64,000 bases of DNA from Pyramidobacter porci (GCF_009695745.1 NZ_VUNH01000001.1:62001-126000), one strand, 5' to 3'; counted from the stretch's first letter, positions 8,231-16,950 are shown. Made by a program: numbers and translations. The notes: generated by a model not told the origin, from the sequence alone.

Positions 8231-8267
8231 AAGCCCCTGAAACGGCCTGTGCCGGATTCAGGGGCTT
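8231..8267. terminator. Bidirectional terminator
   Basis: AAGCCCCTGAA (8231-8241) pairs perfectly with TTCAGGGGCTT (8257-8267), with A-rich and T-rich flanks. It separates the convergent binding-protein and ankyrin genes. Confidence 0.85.
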
Positions 8268-8294
8268 GTTTGTCGTCGCGGCGCTCGGGGAAGG

Positions 8295-11200
8295 TTAATT
8301 CGTCTTGATCGGCGACGGCGGGACGGAGTTGGCCAGCACGGACTGCTTGGGCTGGCGGTGAGATTCTTCCACGGATCTGAGCGCGTTTTTTTGGATGATC
8401 TCCAATTTTTTCAGCTCGGCGGCGTGGCTGGCGTCTTTCTGAGCCAGCAGGGCAACGAGGCGCTTTTCATACTCCTGCTTGAGCGCGGCGATCAGTTCCT
8501 CGCCGCTGCGGGCGGCGGCGTTCCGAACCTGTTCGATTTCCGAGGCGCGCCGCGCCGCCAGCTCCCGTTCGCGCTCCGCCAGCCGCCGCGCAAAGTCGAC
8601 GCGCAGCGCGGCCATGTCCTGTTCCTTCTGCTGCTCCGCGCGGGCCAGCGCGCTTTTCAGGCTAAGCTCGGCCCGCGCGGCGGCTTGTTCCATCTCCTGG
8701 CGGTGTTTGGCGTTGAGAACGTCCCTGGAAGTGTCGAACTCGATCTGCTGCTGCGTTTGCTGTTCCTTGAGCATCTTGTCGTAGCGGAGTTCCGCCTGAC
8801 GAAGCGATTGGGCGTAGGCCGTTTCGAGAAGCCGGCTGGCTTCCTGCCGACCCTGCTCGATGCCGGCTTTGGTCGCCGCGGCCTTTTCTTCCGCGGCCGC
8901 GCGCTTTTGAGCTTCGGCGGCGGCCATGGCCGCGTTCAGCGCTTCGCAGCTCTGGAACTGGGCGGCGTCGAAAGCGCGCCGCAGGGCGGAGACTTTTTCG
9001 TTCAGTTCGTCGCCATGGTCCTTCTTGAGTCGATTCAGCTCGTCGGTGTACTGGGCTTCCAATTTGGAAGCGGCGTCGAACATTTCCTGACGATGAACGG
9101 TCTCCAGACGGGCTTTTTCGATCTCGAACGCGGCTTTGAGCTGAGTGTCCTGCGCCGCCAGCTTCTTGTCCAGCTCGGCGTGGAGCTGTTTCTCCCGGCT
9201 GTCCAGACGGGCCTGAACTTCAGCCAGATCCCGGGCGGACTTTTCTTTCTGCGAGTTCAGCTCGGCTTCCAGAGCGGCGGAGATTTCGCGTTCCTTCCGC
9301 AGGCTGGCGTTCAGCACGGCCAGCGTCTCGTTGAACTGCTTCTTCAGGGCGGAGTTCTCCTGCAGGGCAGCTTCCATTTTCTCGTGGAGTTCTTCGTCTT
9401 TCTGGCGGCTTAACTCCGAGATTTTGGCCTCGTGGGCTTCTTCGAGGCGCTTCTGCTGCTCGATCAGTTCCATGGCGTGCCGACTCCGTTCCTGAAGGAG
9501 CGTGTGCCGCTGTCGTTCTTCCAGGGCGGCAACGGCTTCCCGAATTTCCGCGTTAAGCTTCTGTTCGTTTTGCTGCGTAACTTCCTGCAGCTCTCTGGCA
9601 TGCCGATTCTTGAGCTCGGTCAACTGCTGTTCGTATTTCAGGGCGTTTTCTTCAAGCAGACGAGCCTGACGGGATTTCAGGTCGATAACTTCCTGTCGGT
9701 GCTGAGACAGGGCCACGCTTTGATATTGAACGGCCTGGCGGCTCTTTTCCTCGCCGGCACGGATTTGGGCATTCAATTGCTCCACTTCATTTTTGTGAGC
9801 TTCCTCGAGATGGGACTTGACCGTCGCCAAATTGTTCTCCGCCTCGGCGCGTTCTTTGCCGAAATTGGCTTCGGCGGCCGCTTTTTCTTCGGCCAGCTGA
9901 TCCGATCGCGCTTCGGCGGCCTGCAGGCGAGCAACGAGCGCGTCGATTTCGCCTTTCTGCTTTTGGAAGTTCAGCGTGTTTTCTTCAACCAGTTTGAGGT
10001 TTTTCTGCATTTCGCTCTGCCATAGCGCCGTCAGCGTGTCGATGTTCCCGCGGTTCAGCTCCAGATCTTTTCGCTGGCTGGCTTGGAGTGCCGTCAGATT
10101 ATCGGTGAGCCGGCGGATCAGGGCGTTCTGCTGTGCCGTTTGTTCGTGGCTGGCCTGAAGCTGTTTTTCGGCGTTTTGGGCCGTCTGCGTTGCGAGGTCG
10201 GCTTTTTTCCGCAGTTCGGCAGTGGCTGTCGTGAGGCGAAGGATCTCGTGCTGGTCAGCGGCCATTTTTTTATAGAGCGGCGCGACCCGCGGATCGTCCG
10301 CGGCGCCGCCGGCGCTTTTCTGGCGCTCGGCGCCGATCTGGATGCCGCGTTCTTCCGCTTCGTTCACGCTTGCGGCAATGGAGGCAAGCAGCTGCAGATC
10401 CTCGGTGGCGAACGCCGGATTGGCCTGGGCGTAATCGAGGGCGGTCTTGCCGTCGACGTCGCGGTAATCGACGCGGGCTCCGTGCGCGAGAAGCGCGGAA
10501 AGGACGTTCGGGTTGCCGTTCGCCGAAGCGGCCAGGATCAGCGCGGTGCGGCCGCGGCCATCGCGGGCGTTTTCGCGGGCGCCCCACTTCATGAGAACGC
10601 CGACGACGTCGGGATGTGCGTTGTACTGCGCGGCCCACATCAGCGGCGTCAGGCCGTCGACGGGAGCGTTCGGATCGGTGCGCGCTTCGAGGTAGAGGCC
10701 GACGCGCCGGGCCGTACCGCGGCGGCAGAGTTGGGCGAAGCGTTCCGGTCCCATGGGCGCGGGGGCATTCTTTTGCCGCGTACGCTCTTTGAGCGTGACC
10801 AGCTGTTCGGGAGCGTATTTTCTGCTGTTTTCTATGTAGCTCCAGGCCGTCTTTTTGTTGGCTCCGGTCACGGTCGGATCGGCGCCTTCGTCAAGCAGCG
10901 TGATCAGAACTTCGAAGGCGTTGCCGGCCCGCGCGGCCAGCATGAACGGTGTGGCGCCGGAGTTATCCGCGGCGGCAAGATCGGCGCCGAGATCGATCAG
11001 CGCCGCCGTGATCTCGGGATGGGGATTGCGCGCCGCGGCGAAGCTGAGCGGCGTCCAGCCGCGGGAGCCGCGTTCCTGCAGCTCGGCTCCGGCCGCGACC
11101 AGGGCGACGATAATCTCGGGATTGTCGCTGTCCTGGGCGGCGACCGCCAGGGCGCGCAGGTTGTCTTTGTTGGCGGCGTTGACGTCGCTTCCGGCGTTGA

Positions 11201-11453
11201 CGAGCAGTTTGATTTTGTCGGGATCGGCGGCCTTGCCTTTGGCCTGAGCGGCCATCATCAGCGGCGTGTTGCCTTTGGCGTCGGCTTTGCCGACGGAGAT
11301 CCCTTCGTCTTTTAGAGCTGCGGCGACCTGCAGCGCGTCGCCGTTGAGGCAGAGGTCCATGAACTCCTTCTGCGAAAGTCCCCACGCGGGGGTACAGAAA
11401 CAGACGGCGGCGAACGCGAAAAACGCCGAGAACTTGCTTTTGAGCAGAGTCAT
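8295..11453 (-). CDS. Exported ankyrin-repeat / long coiled-coil protein, 1052 aa
   Basis: An N-terminal signal peptide (about 1-25, cleavage near PAWG) is followed by seven or eight ankyrin repeats in two groups (about 57-205 and 260-360; TPLMMAA, TPLSFAA, TPLMWAA and TALILAA cores). Then comes a coiled coil of roughly 600 residues (about 400-1020) very rich in E, K, Q and A. The C-terminus is short, with two prolines, and lacks a membrane anchor. It would lie in the periplasm or be exported. Ankyrin repeats bind proteins and the coiled coil may span or brace the envelope, but no substrate can be named. AAGGAGG lies 13 bases before the ATG, longer than normal. It is a single gene. Confidence 0.85.
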   Translation of the reverse strand: MTLLKSKFSAFFAFAAVCFCTPAWGLSQKEFMDLCLNGDALQVAAALKDEGISVGKADAKGNTPLMMAAQAKGKAADPDKIKLLVNAGSDVNAANKDNLRALAVAAQDSDNPEIIVALVAAGAELQERGSRGWTPLSFAAARNPHPEITAALIDLGADLAAADNSGATPFMLAARAGNAFEVLITLLDEGADPTVTGANKKTAWSYIENSRKYAPEQLVTLKERTRQKNAPAPMGPERFAQLCRRGTARRVGLYLEARTDPNAPVDGLTPLMWAAQYNAHPDVVGVLMKWGARENARDGRGRTALILAASANGNPNVLSALLAHGARVDYRDVDGKTALDYAQANPAFATEDLQLLASIAASVNEAEERGIQIGAERQKSAGGAADDPRVAPLYKKMAADQHEILRLTTATAELRKKADLATQTAQNAEKQLQASHEQTAQQNALIRRLTDNLTALQASQRKDLELNRGNIDTLTALWQSEMQKNLKLVEENTLNFQKQKGEIDALVARLQAAEARSDQLAEEKAAAEANFGKERAEAENNLATVKSHLEEAHKNEVEQLNAQIRAGEEKSRQAVQYQSVALSQHRQEVIDLKSRQARLLEENALKYEQQLTELKNRHARELQEVTQQNEQKLNAEIREAVAALEERQRHTLLQERSRHAMELIEQQKRLEEAHEAKISELSRQKDEELHEKMEAALQENSALKKQFNETLAVLNASLRKEREISAALEAELNSQKEKSARDLAEVQARLDSREKQLHAELDKKLAAQDTQLKAAFEIEKARLETVHRQEMFDAASKLEAQYTDELNRLKKDHGDELNEKVSALRRAFDAAQFQSCEALNAAMAAAEAQKRAAAEEKAAATKAGIEQGRQEASRLLETAYAQSLRQAELRYDKMLKEQQTQQQIEFDTSRDVLNAKHRQEMEQAAARAELSLKSALARAEQQKEQDMAALRVDFARRLAERERELAARRASEIEQVRNAAARSGEELIAALKQEYEKRLVALLAQKDASHAAELKKLEIIQKNALRSVEESHRQPKQSVLANSVPPSPIKTN

Positions 11454-11611
11454 GATTTCTGGAAAGCCTCCTTGAAATTTGCCTTGAGAGAATTTTCATG
11501 TAGAATTGAGACACCCGTCCCCGTTGGCGTCGGGCGTGTTGTCTTTTTCCGCTGCAGGGCGGCAAAATAAAGGCGGACGTTGACGAGCGAAGACGATACT
11601 TTACATAAATC

Positions 11612-11645
11612 AACTTCATAATAGTACTATACTTTGCATGAAGTT
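11612..11645. promoter_or_regulatory. Inverted repeat around a -10 box, candidate operator
   Basis: AACTTCAT (11612-11619) and ATGAAGTT (11638-11645) are perfect inverted repeats 18 bases apart. Between them lie a second palindrome, ATAGTACTAT (11621-11630), and TATACT (11628-11633), a plausible -10 box for the PucR-type gene. The layout fits autoregulation or control by another dimeric repressor. Confidence 0.5.
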
Positions 11646-11679
11646 CGCAAGTTCAAAATGCATAAGGAGATCTTGAGCG

Positions 11680-13290
11680 ATGACGACAACTGTGCGAGAA
11701 ACGTTGGCCCTTGAATCTTTCAAAGGATTTCATGTGCTGGCGGGATTTGGCGGGCTTGACCGGGAAATTTCCACCACGACTTTTATCGAAGCCCCCGATT
11801 CGTGGAAATGGATCCGCGGCGGCGAGTGCGTGCTTACGCTGGCCTACGCGTTTCAGACGGAGGAACAGCTGCTCGCGCTCGTCCGCGAACTGATCGAGCG
11901 TCAGGCCACCTGCATTGGCATCAAGACCGAACGCTACATCAAACAGGTTCCCCAGTCGGTGCTCGATTTGGCCGACCAGCACAAATTCCCCATCATCGAC
12001 ATCCCCATTTCCGTCCCCTTTGCCGCCATCATTCATCCGGTGCAGTCGCTGATCATTCACGATCAGGCGCGTCTGCTCAAATACTCCGAAAAAGTTCGCC
12101 ACACCTTTTTCGGCCTCAGCGTGCGGGCGGCGGAGATTGAGGAGATCATGCAGGTGCTCTGCGAATTCACGCACGTGGATCTGGCCTTCATGGATCTCGC
12201 GACGGACAGGAAATACATTTTCTCCGATTCGCCCCAGCTGCCGGCGGCGTTGGGTACGCTTCCGCTCAAGGACGTGCTGAATCTTTATCCCCACGAGGAC
12301 GTGATGCTCAACGGCCGGCTTCTGGGACACCTCATTTTCGACGCCGACGCCGAAAAGCTCAAAGACCGCTGGTCGGAGATCCCGATCAACCAGGCCAAAG
12401 GCGCGCTGCTGCTGTACTTTCAGCGCCGCGAAGCTCAGCATCAGGTGGAATCGCGTTATCGCAACGAATTCGTGCAGGATCTGATCACCCGCAACATCCG
12501 CATGGAGCAGGAGGCGTGGAACCGCGCCAAAAGCTTCAACTGGAATCTCGAAGGCCCCCAGCGCGTGGTCATCGTCGACATCGACAACTACAAGAGCTGC
12601 CTGACCCGCGCCATTTCCGGCGGCCAGGGCGTGAACGCCATCGAAAACAGCAAGTCGCGCATCTACGCGATCGCCCGATCGTTCCTGGCGCGTCTTAACG
12701 GCGGAAAATATCCCTACGCAGAGATGAGCGACTCGATTGTCTTTATCTTTCCTTCGGGCGACGAAAACGGGGGAGGATTCTTTAACGACCTGCTGCGGCG
12801 CACTCTGGTCGATATGATGAAGGTAATCCAGACCGAAACCGGTTTTACGGTGACAGTCGGCGTGGGCGATCCGTGCAACAACGTCTTCGACTGTCCCGAA
12901 AGCTACCGTCAGGCCCAGCAGGGACTTGAACTTCTGCGTCTCAGCACGGGCGGCAACGTCATCGCATCGTGGTCGGAAATGGGAGTCTATAAACTGCTGC
13001 ATGGCGTGGCCGGAACTTCCGAGGGCCGCAGCTTCATGGAGCGCTATCTGGGGCCGCTCCTGAACGATGAACGGCCTGCCGGCGCCACGCTGCTGGATAC
13101 GCTTCAGACGACGGTGAGCTGCAATTGGAACTTGAAAGATGCGGCCATGGCGATGGACGTTCACTATAACACGCTCAAGTACCGTTGGCGGAAGATCTGC
13201 GATCTCCTCGGCATCGATCCGTCCAAAAGCGGCGACCGACTCAACGTGATGATCGCATTGAAGCTGTACCGCATGCACAAAAACGCGTAA
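11680..13290 (+). CDS. PucR/CdaR-family transcriptional regulator
   Basis: The 536 residues have the PucR layout: an N-terminal PucR sensing domain (about 1-125; GGECVLTLAYAF, IKTERYI), a central GGDEF-like CdaR region (about 270-420) and a C-terminal PucR-type helix-turn-helix (about 475-525; NWNLKDAAMAMDVHYNTLKYR). Known members sense metabolites and control purine, sugar-acid or amino-acid catabolism. It precedes the DUF5058/M20 peptidase cluster in the same orientation, which I take as its likely target. An AAGGAG lies upstream of the ATG, and an inverted repeat sits in its own promoter. The 570-residue frame on the other strand is a shadow. Confidence 0.88.
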   Translation: MTTTVRETLALESFKGFHVLAGFGGLDREISTTTFIEAPDSWKWIRGGECVLTLAYAFQTEEQLLALVRELIERQATCIGIKTERYIKQVPQSVLDLADQHKFPIIDIPISVPFAAIIHPVQSLIIHDQARLLKYSEKVRHTFFGLSVRAAEIEEIMQVLCEFTHVDLAFMDLATDRKYIFSDSPQLPAALGTLPLKDVLNLYPHEDVMLNGRLLGHLIFDADAEKLKDRWSEIPINQAKGALLLYFQRREAQHQVESRYRNEFVQDLITRNIRMEQEAWNRAKSFNWNLEGPQRVVIVDIDNYKSCLTRAISGGQGVNAIENSKSRIYAIARSFLARLNGGKYPYAEMSDSIVFIFPSGDENGGGFFNDLLRRTLVDMMKVIQTETGFTVTVGVGDPCNNVFDCPESYRQAQQGLELLRLSTGGNVIASWSEMGVYKLLHGVAGTSEGRSFMERYLGPLLNDERPAGATLLDTLQTTVSCNWNLKDAAMAMDVHYNTLKYRWRKICDLLGIDPSKSGDRLNVMIALKLYRMHKNA

Positions 13291-13362
13291 CGGAAACAGC
13301 CGATCCTCATGGCCGTATGATGGTAAAATGTCGGCGCAGTATTGTCTCTTGAATACAAAACA

Positions 13363-13402
13363 AGCCACGGGAGCATGAAAATAGTCTCTCGTGGCTATTT
13401 TT
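13363..13402 (+). terminator. Terminator after the PucR-type gene
   Basis: AGCCACGGGAG pairs with CTCTCGTGGCT (one G-U), ending near 13396, and is followed by ATTTTTAT. It separates the regulator from the transporter genes transcriptionally. Confidence 0.75.
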
Positions 13403-13501
13403 ATCGACGTTAATTTGTTGTAATTCGAAAAATCGATATAAAAAAAAGAACTCAGATCGACGTTATGAAAAAATCTCCTTGTTTTTTGTCTTTTAAGAAC
13501 A

Positions 13502-13530
13502 TTGATGTTTGTGAAAGAAATATTTATGAT
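13502..13530 (+). promoter_or_regulatory. Promoter of the DUF5058/M20 operon
   Basis: TTGATG (13502-13507), 17-base spacer, TATGAT (13525-13530). It lies about 120 bases before the first gene of the operon. Confidence 0.55.
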
Positions 13531-13650
13531 AGAAACGACGTCGGCGGTGAGCGCTGAAGGAGAAAAGCTGACGTGAGGCTTTATCGAAAAAGGCCGGAAC
13601 GTTGTTCCGGTTCATTTTATGGCGATCATTTTCGAGGAGGTACGGTTTTC

Positions 13651-14370
13651 ATGGAGTCTTTGCAGGAAGTTATGAGAATTGGCAACCAGCCCATGGTCTG
13701 GGCTCTCTGCGCCGTCACCGTCGTGGTGTCGCTGGTCCAGTCGCTGCTGTTCACCCGTCTGGCCAAGAGGACGGCCCGCGAAGCGCAGATCAATCCGGAA
13801 ATCACCAAGACGGCGTTCCGCGTCGGACTGATCTCGGCGATCGGTCCCGCCATCGGCGTCTTCATCGTCATGGTCGGGCTGATGGCGACGATCGGTTCGC
13901 CCATGGCCTGGCTGCGCCTGTCCATCATCGGCGCGGCCCCCACCGAGCTGACGGCGGCCACTTTGGCGGCCGAAGCGGCCGGCAGCGGCCTGGGCAAGGA
14001 GAATTTCACGCTTCAGGTCATGGCCGTGACCTGGTTCGCGATGGCCCTGAACGGCTGCGGTTGGCTCCTTGTCAGCGGGCTTTTCGCTCCCTATCTGGAA
14101 AAACTCCGTGAAAAAATGGGCGGCGGCGACACGAAATGGCTGGCCGCGATCGGCGGCGCGGCCTCTCTGGGCGTCTTCGGCTATCTGTGCAGCAACGAGA
14201 TCCGCCGCGGCACGGGCAACATGCTCGCCGCGCTGACCGGAGCTGTGGCGATGGTCTTCCTGGTTAAGTGCGTCGTGCCGAAGCATCCCAAGCTCACCGA
14301 ATACGCGCTCGGCATCGCCATGCTTTTCGGCATGGCCTGCGCCGTGATCCACGACGTCGTCATGATGTAA
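13651..14370 (+). CDS. DUF5058-family multi-pass membrane protein
   Basis: A 239-residue inner-membrane protein with five or six hydrophobic spans. It shows the pattern I associate with DUF5058: start MESLQEVMRIGN, an IGPAIGVFIVMVGLMATIG span, and WLRLSIIGAAPTELTAA. The longer frame upstream is rejected because GAGGAGG lies 11 bases before the ATG at 13651. The molecular role is unestablished; I infer a transporter subunit because it is followed by a second membrane protein and a cytoplasmic M20 peptidase, which suggests uptake of an amidated or peptidic substrate that is then hydrolysed. Confidence 0.82.
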   Translation: MESLQEVMRIGNQPMVWALCAVTVVVSLVQSLLFTRLAKRTAREAQINPEITKTAFRVGLISAIGPAIGVFIVMVGLMATIGSPMAWLRLSIIGAAPTELTAATLAAEAAGSGLGKENFTLQVMAVTWFAMALNGCGWLLVSGLFAPYLEKLREKMGGGDTKWLAAIGGAASLGVFGYLCSNEIRRGTGNMLAALTGAVAMVFLVKCVVPKHPKLTEYALGIAMLFGMACAVIHDVVMM

Positions 14371-14397
14371 CCAGGATGGATGAAGGAGGCTTTTTCT

Positions 14398-15054
14398 ATG
14401 GATCTGAACGCTCAGTGGAAAAAAGGTTGTATCCGTATCGGCACGCCGACGAATCTTCTCGCCGCGGCCACGAGTTTTTTGCCCGTTTTGTGGCTGTGCA
14501 GCGCGTATAACTGCTGGCCCAGCCTCGACGTGGTGCTGAAGGCCTGGGGGCTTGTGGCCGCGTCCTTCGGTGCGTTCTATTTCGTCGAGCCGATTTCCTA
14601 TTATTCCGTGATCGGCCTTTCCGGGTCGTATCTCGTGTTCCTTTCCGGCAACATTGGCAACATGCGCGTGCCCTGCGCGGCGCAGGCCCTCGACGCCACG
14701 CACACCGAACCCGGCACGCTTCAGGCCGAAGTGGTCTCGACACTGGGTATCTGCGGCTCCATCGTCACCAATCTGATCGCCGTCCTCCTGGCCGCGTTCA
14801 TCGGCGCGTCCGTCGTTGCCGCGCTGCCCAAGGTCGTTTCCGACGCTTTCGTCAAGTACGCGGCCGGCGCGATTTTCGGCGGCACTTTCGGCAACTTCGC
14901 GATCAAATATCCCAAGATTGCCGTTTTCGGCCTCGCCATCCCTCTGGCGCTGATCTACTTCGCCAAAACTCCGGCCTACGTTACCATCCCCGCGGCGGTC
15001 TTCGGCTGCATCGCCATCGCCCGCGCGTTCTACGTGATGGAGAAGAAAGCCTGA
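14398..15054 (+). CDS. Multi-pass membrane protein, partner of the DUF5058 protein
   Basis: The 218 residues have about six hydrophobic segments and glycine-rich turns (GLSGSYLVFLSGNIGNMRVP, AAGAIFGGTFGNFAIKYPK). The start at 14398 is chosen because AAGGAGG lies 7 bases before it; an in-frame ATG at 14380 overlaps that ribosome-binding site. It follows the DUF5058 gene by 27 bases, so the two are probably co-expressed and may form one transport complex. I do not recognise a named family beyond this pairing. The only polar regions are the termini and one loop. Confidence 0.75.
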   Translation: MDLNAQWKKGCIRIGTPTNLLAAATSFLPVLWLCSAYNCWPSLDVVLKAWGLVAASFGAFYFVEPISYYSVIGLSGSYLVFLSGNIGNMRVPCAAQALDATHTEPGTLQAEVVSTLGICGSIVTNLIAVLLAAFIGASVVAALPKVVSDAFVKYAAGAIFGGTFGNFAIKYPKIAVFGLAIPLALIYFAKTPAYVTIPAAVFGCIAIARAFYVMEKKA

Positions 15055-15177
15055 TTTACCGAAACTGTCCAAAAAAGGTGGATTTCGAACCTCTGTATCG
15101 AGTCAGGGCGGGGACGGGCCGTCTTTCGCCCTCTCTTTTATCACGTGTATGTCATGGACTGAAAGGAGCTCTTGAAT

Positions 15178-16362
15178 ATGTGGGAGAAATGCCAATCGCT
15201 TCAAAACGATCTCGTGGCGCTGAGGCGCCGGTTCCATCAGATCCCCGAGCTGGGCGAGGATCTTCCCGAAACTCAGGCGCTGCTGTGCGCGGAACTTGAC
15301 AAGATGGGGATCCCTTACAAGAGGAACACGCTCGATTCCGGAGTCGTCGCTCTGATCGAAGGCGGCAAGTCCGGCAAAGTCGTGGCCCTGCGCGCCGATA
15401 TGGACGGGCTGCCCATCGCGGAAGCGACGGGGCTGCCCTTCGCTTCCCGGCACGAGGGGCGGATGCACGCCTGCGGCCACGACACGCACATCACGATGCT
15501 TCTCGGCGCCGCCAAAGTTCTGAACGAGAACAAAGCCGACCTGAAGGGGACGGTCAAGCTGATCTTCCAGACGGCCGAAGAGACCTGCACCGGCTCCCAG
15601 ATCATGCTCAAGGAAGGCGTGATGGAGAATCCCCACGTCGACGCCGTGTTCGGCATGCATATCGGCACCATCATCGACCCCAGTATCGCCGCGGGGACGG
15701 TGATCGTAACGCCCGGCTGCTGCATGGCGTCGTACGATCATTTCGTACTGCGCGTGACGGGCAAGGGCTGCCACGGATCGACGCCCGAGAAAGGCGTTGA
15801 CCCGATCGTCGTCGCGTCCAACATCGTGCTGGCTCTGGAGGAGATCGTCGCCCGCGAGGTGCCTTCCACCAAGGCGGCGGTCGTTACCATCGGCCGGATC
15901 CACGGAGGCATCGCCTACAACGCCATTCCCGGCGAGGTGGAGATCGAGGGGACGACGCGTGCGCTCGAAGAAGACGTGCGTCAGTATCTTGGCAAACGCA
16001 TCGGCGAGATCGCCGCAGGCATCGCCAAATCCTACCGCGCCGAGTGCGCGTACGAGATGATCTGGGGCGCGCCCCCCGTGGTGAACGACGAAGAAATGGC
16101 GAAACTGGCGGCCGGCGCCGCGGCCAAAGTGCTGGGCGAAAGCGGCGTGATCACCTCCATTCCCGCGCCGAACATGGGCGGCGAGGATTTCGCGTTCTAT
16201 CTCAGGGAACGTCCCGGCGCTTTCATGTTCCTGTCCTCGTCGAACCACGAAAAGCACACCGACGGCCCGCATCACAACCCTCATTTCGACGTTGACGAAG
16301 ACGTGTTCTGGAAAGGTTCGGCGGTCTTCGTTTCCATCGTCGAAGATTATCTCGGCAAATAA
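15178..16362 (+). CDS. M20D-family amidohydrolase / metallopeptidase
   Basis: A 394-residue zinc-dependent M20 enzyme. Seen: the metal-binding HACGHD (about residue 100), ALRADMDGLPI, the catalytic glutamate in TAEET, a dimerisation-domain HGSTPEKGVD stretch and the late GGEDFAFYL metal ligand. Relatives hydrolyse N-acyl amino acids, indole-acetyl conjugates or dipeptides. ATG 15178 is preferred over TTG 15172 because AAGGAG then sits 9 bases away. It lies 123 bases after the membrane-protein pair and probably acts in the cytoplasm on what they import; the substrate is unknown. Confidence 0.93.
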   Translation: MWEKCQSLQNDLVALRRRFHQIPELGEDLPETQALLCAELDKMGIPYKRNTLDSGVVALIEGGKSGKVVALRADMDGLPIAEATGLPFASRHEGRMHACGHDTHITMLLGAAKVLNENKADLKGTVKLIFQTAEETCTGSQIMLKEGVMENPHVDAVFGMHIGTIIDPSIAAGTVIVTPGCCMASYDHFVLRVTGKGCHGSTPEKGVDPIVVASNIVLALEEIVAREVPSTKAAVVTIGRIHGGIAYNAIPGEVEIEGTTRALEEDVRQYLGKRIGEIAAGIAKSYRAECAYEMIWGAPPVVNDEEMAKLAAGAAAKVLGESGVITSIPAPNMGGEDFAFYLRERPGAFMFLSSSNHEKHTDGPHHNPHFDVDEDVFWKGSAVFVSIVEDYLGK

Positions 16363-16377
16363 GACGGCCGCCCGGCG

Positions 16378-16641
16378 ATGCAAAGCAAAGGCCTGTACTA
16401 CACGCTGCTCTACGTCGGCGTCTTGATCGTTTTTTATTATCTCTTCATCCTGATCCCGGGAAAGAAACGGAAGCGCGCGCACGACGAGATGCAGCAGTGC
16501 GTGAAATCCGGCGACCGCGTCGTGACCATCGGCGGCGTCAAGGGAACGGTAGTCGAGGCCGGCGAGGAAACTCTGGTCATTGAAACGGGCGGCAGCCGCA
16601 TCGAAATCCTTCGCGGCGCCGTGCAGATGGTCTGCAAATAA
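16378..16641 (+). CDS. yajC: YajC, preprotein translocase accessory subunit
   Basis: An 87-residue protein of YajC layout: one N-terminal membrane span (about 8-26, ending FILIPGKKR), then a small beta domain with the conserved SGDRVVTIGGVKGTV pattern at about 43-57. YajC associates with the SecDF accessory complex of the Sec translocon in the inner membrane. It begins 15 bases after the M20 gene with a weak ribosome-binding site and ends at a strong terminator. No secD or secF lies next to it, unlike the usual yajC-secD-secF order. Confidence 0.9.
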   Translation: MQSKGLYYTLLYVGVLIVFYYLFILIPGKKRKRAHDEMQQCVKSGDRVVTIGGVKGTVVEAGEETLVIETGGSRIEILRGAVQMVCK

Positions 16642-16692
16642 TTTTTAACGCTCCCGGGGGCGTACTGCCCTACGTCGTCGGGAACAAGGAGA

Positions 16693-16724
16693 GGGAGCTT
16701 GCGAGGAGGCGCAAGCTCCCTTTT
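16693..16724 (+). terminator. Terminator after yajC
   Basis: GGGAGCTTGCG (16693-16703) pairs perfectly with CGCAAGCTCCC (16710-16720), followed by TTTT. Confidence 0.85.
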
Positions 16725-16740
16725 GTACGCTTTTGTTTGG

Positions 16741-16768
16741 TTGACAACTTTATGGGGCTGTGTATAAT
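16741..16768 (+). promoter_or_regulatory. Consensus promoter of the metK transcript
   Basis: TTGACA (16741-16746), 16-base spacer and TATAAT (16763-16768): both hexamers match consensus exactly. Transcription would begin just before the riboswitch. Confidence 0.92.
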
Positions 16769-16780
16769 GAATCGGTAAAA

Positions 16781-16950
16781 CTCTTATCGCGAGTGGCTGA
16801 GGGACTGGCCCGACGACGCCCGGCAACCTGCCCGTAAGGGAGTGTGGTGCCAAAACCAGAGACCGGCTTTTGCGATCGAGCCGGATCGGATGATGAGAGG
16901 AGCATACTCGGCGGCTTGTGAGTCTCTCCTCGTGGAGAGGCTCTTTTTTT
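16781..16950 (+). promoter_or_regulatory. SAM-I riboswitch (S-box leader) with terminator
   Basis: The S-box core is visible: CTTATC at the start, GGCTGAGGGACTGGCCC, GACGCCCGGCAACC and GGTGCCAAAACCAG. These are the P1/P2, kink-turn and SAM-pocket elements of the class. The expression platform is a stem at 16920-16943 followed by seven T. By established mechanism, SAM binding favours the terminator and shuts off metK. It lies between a consensus promoter and metK, so it closes a feedback loop on SAM synthesis. Confidence 0.96.

Larger units (their letters stand above)
13291..13650. other. 360-base intergenic region between regulator and transporter
   Basis: This AT-rich gap holds the regulator's terminator (13363-13402), a candidate promoter (13502-13530), and a small hairpin CCGGAAC-GTT-GTTCCGG (13594-13610) in the leader of the transporter gene. 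The leader hairpin has only a loose TTCATTTTAT tract and may be an attenuator. No protein-coding gene is evident. Confidence 0.6.

Noticed and set aside
11505-11560. Imperfect hairpin before the PucR-type gene, followed by a T-tract
   Set aside because: The stem has a bulge and no gene upstream on that strand needs a terminator; it may be chance and I do not list it.
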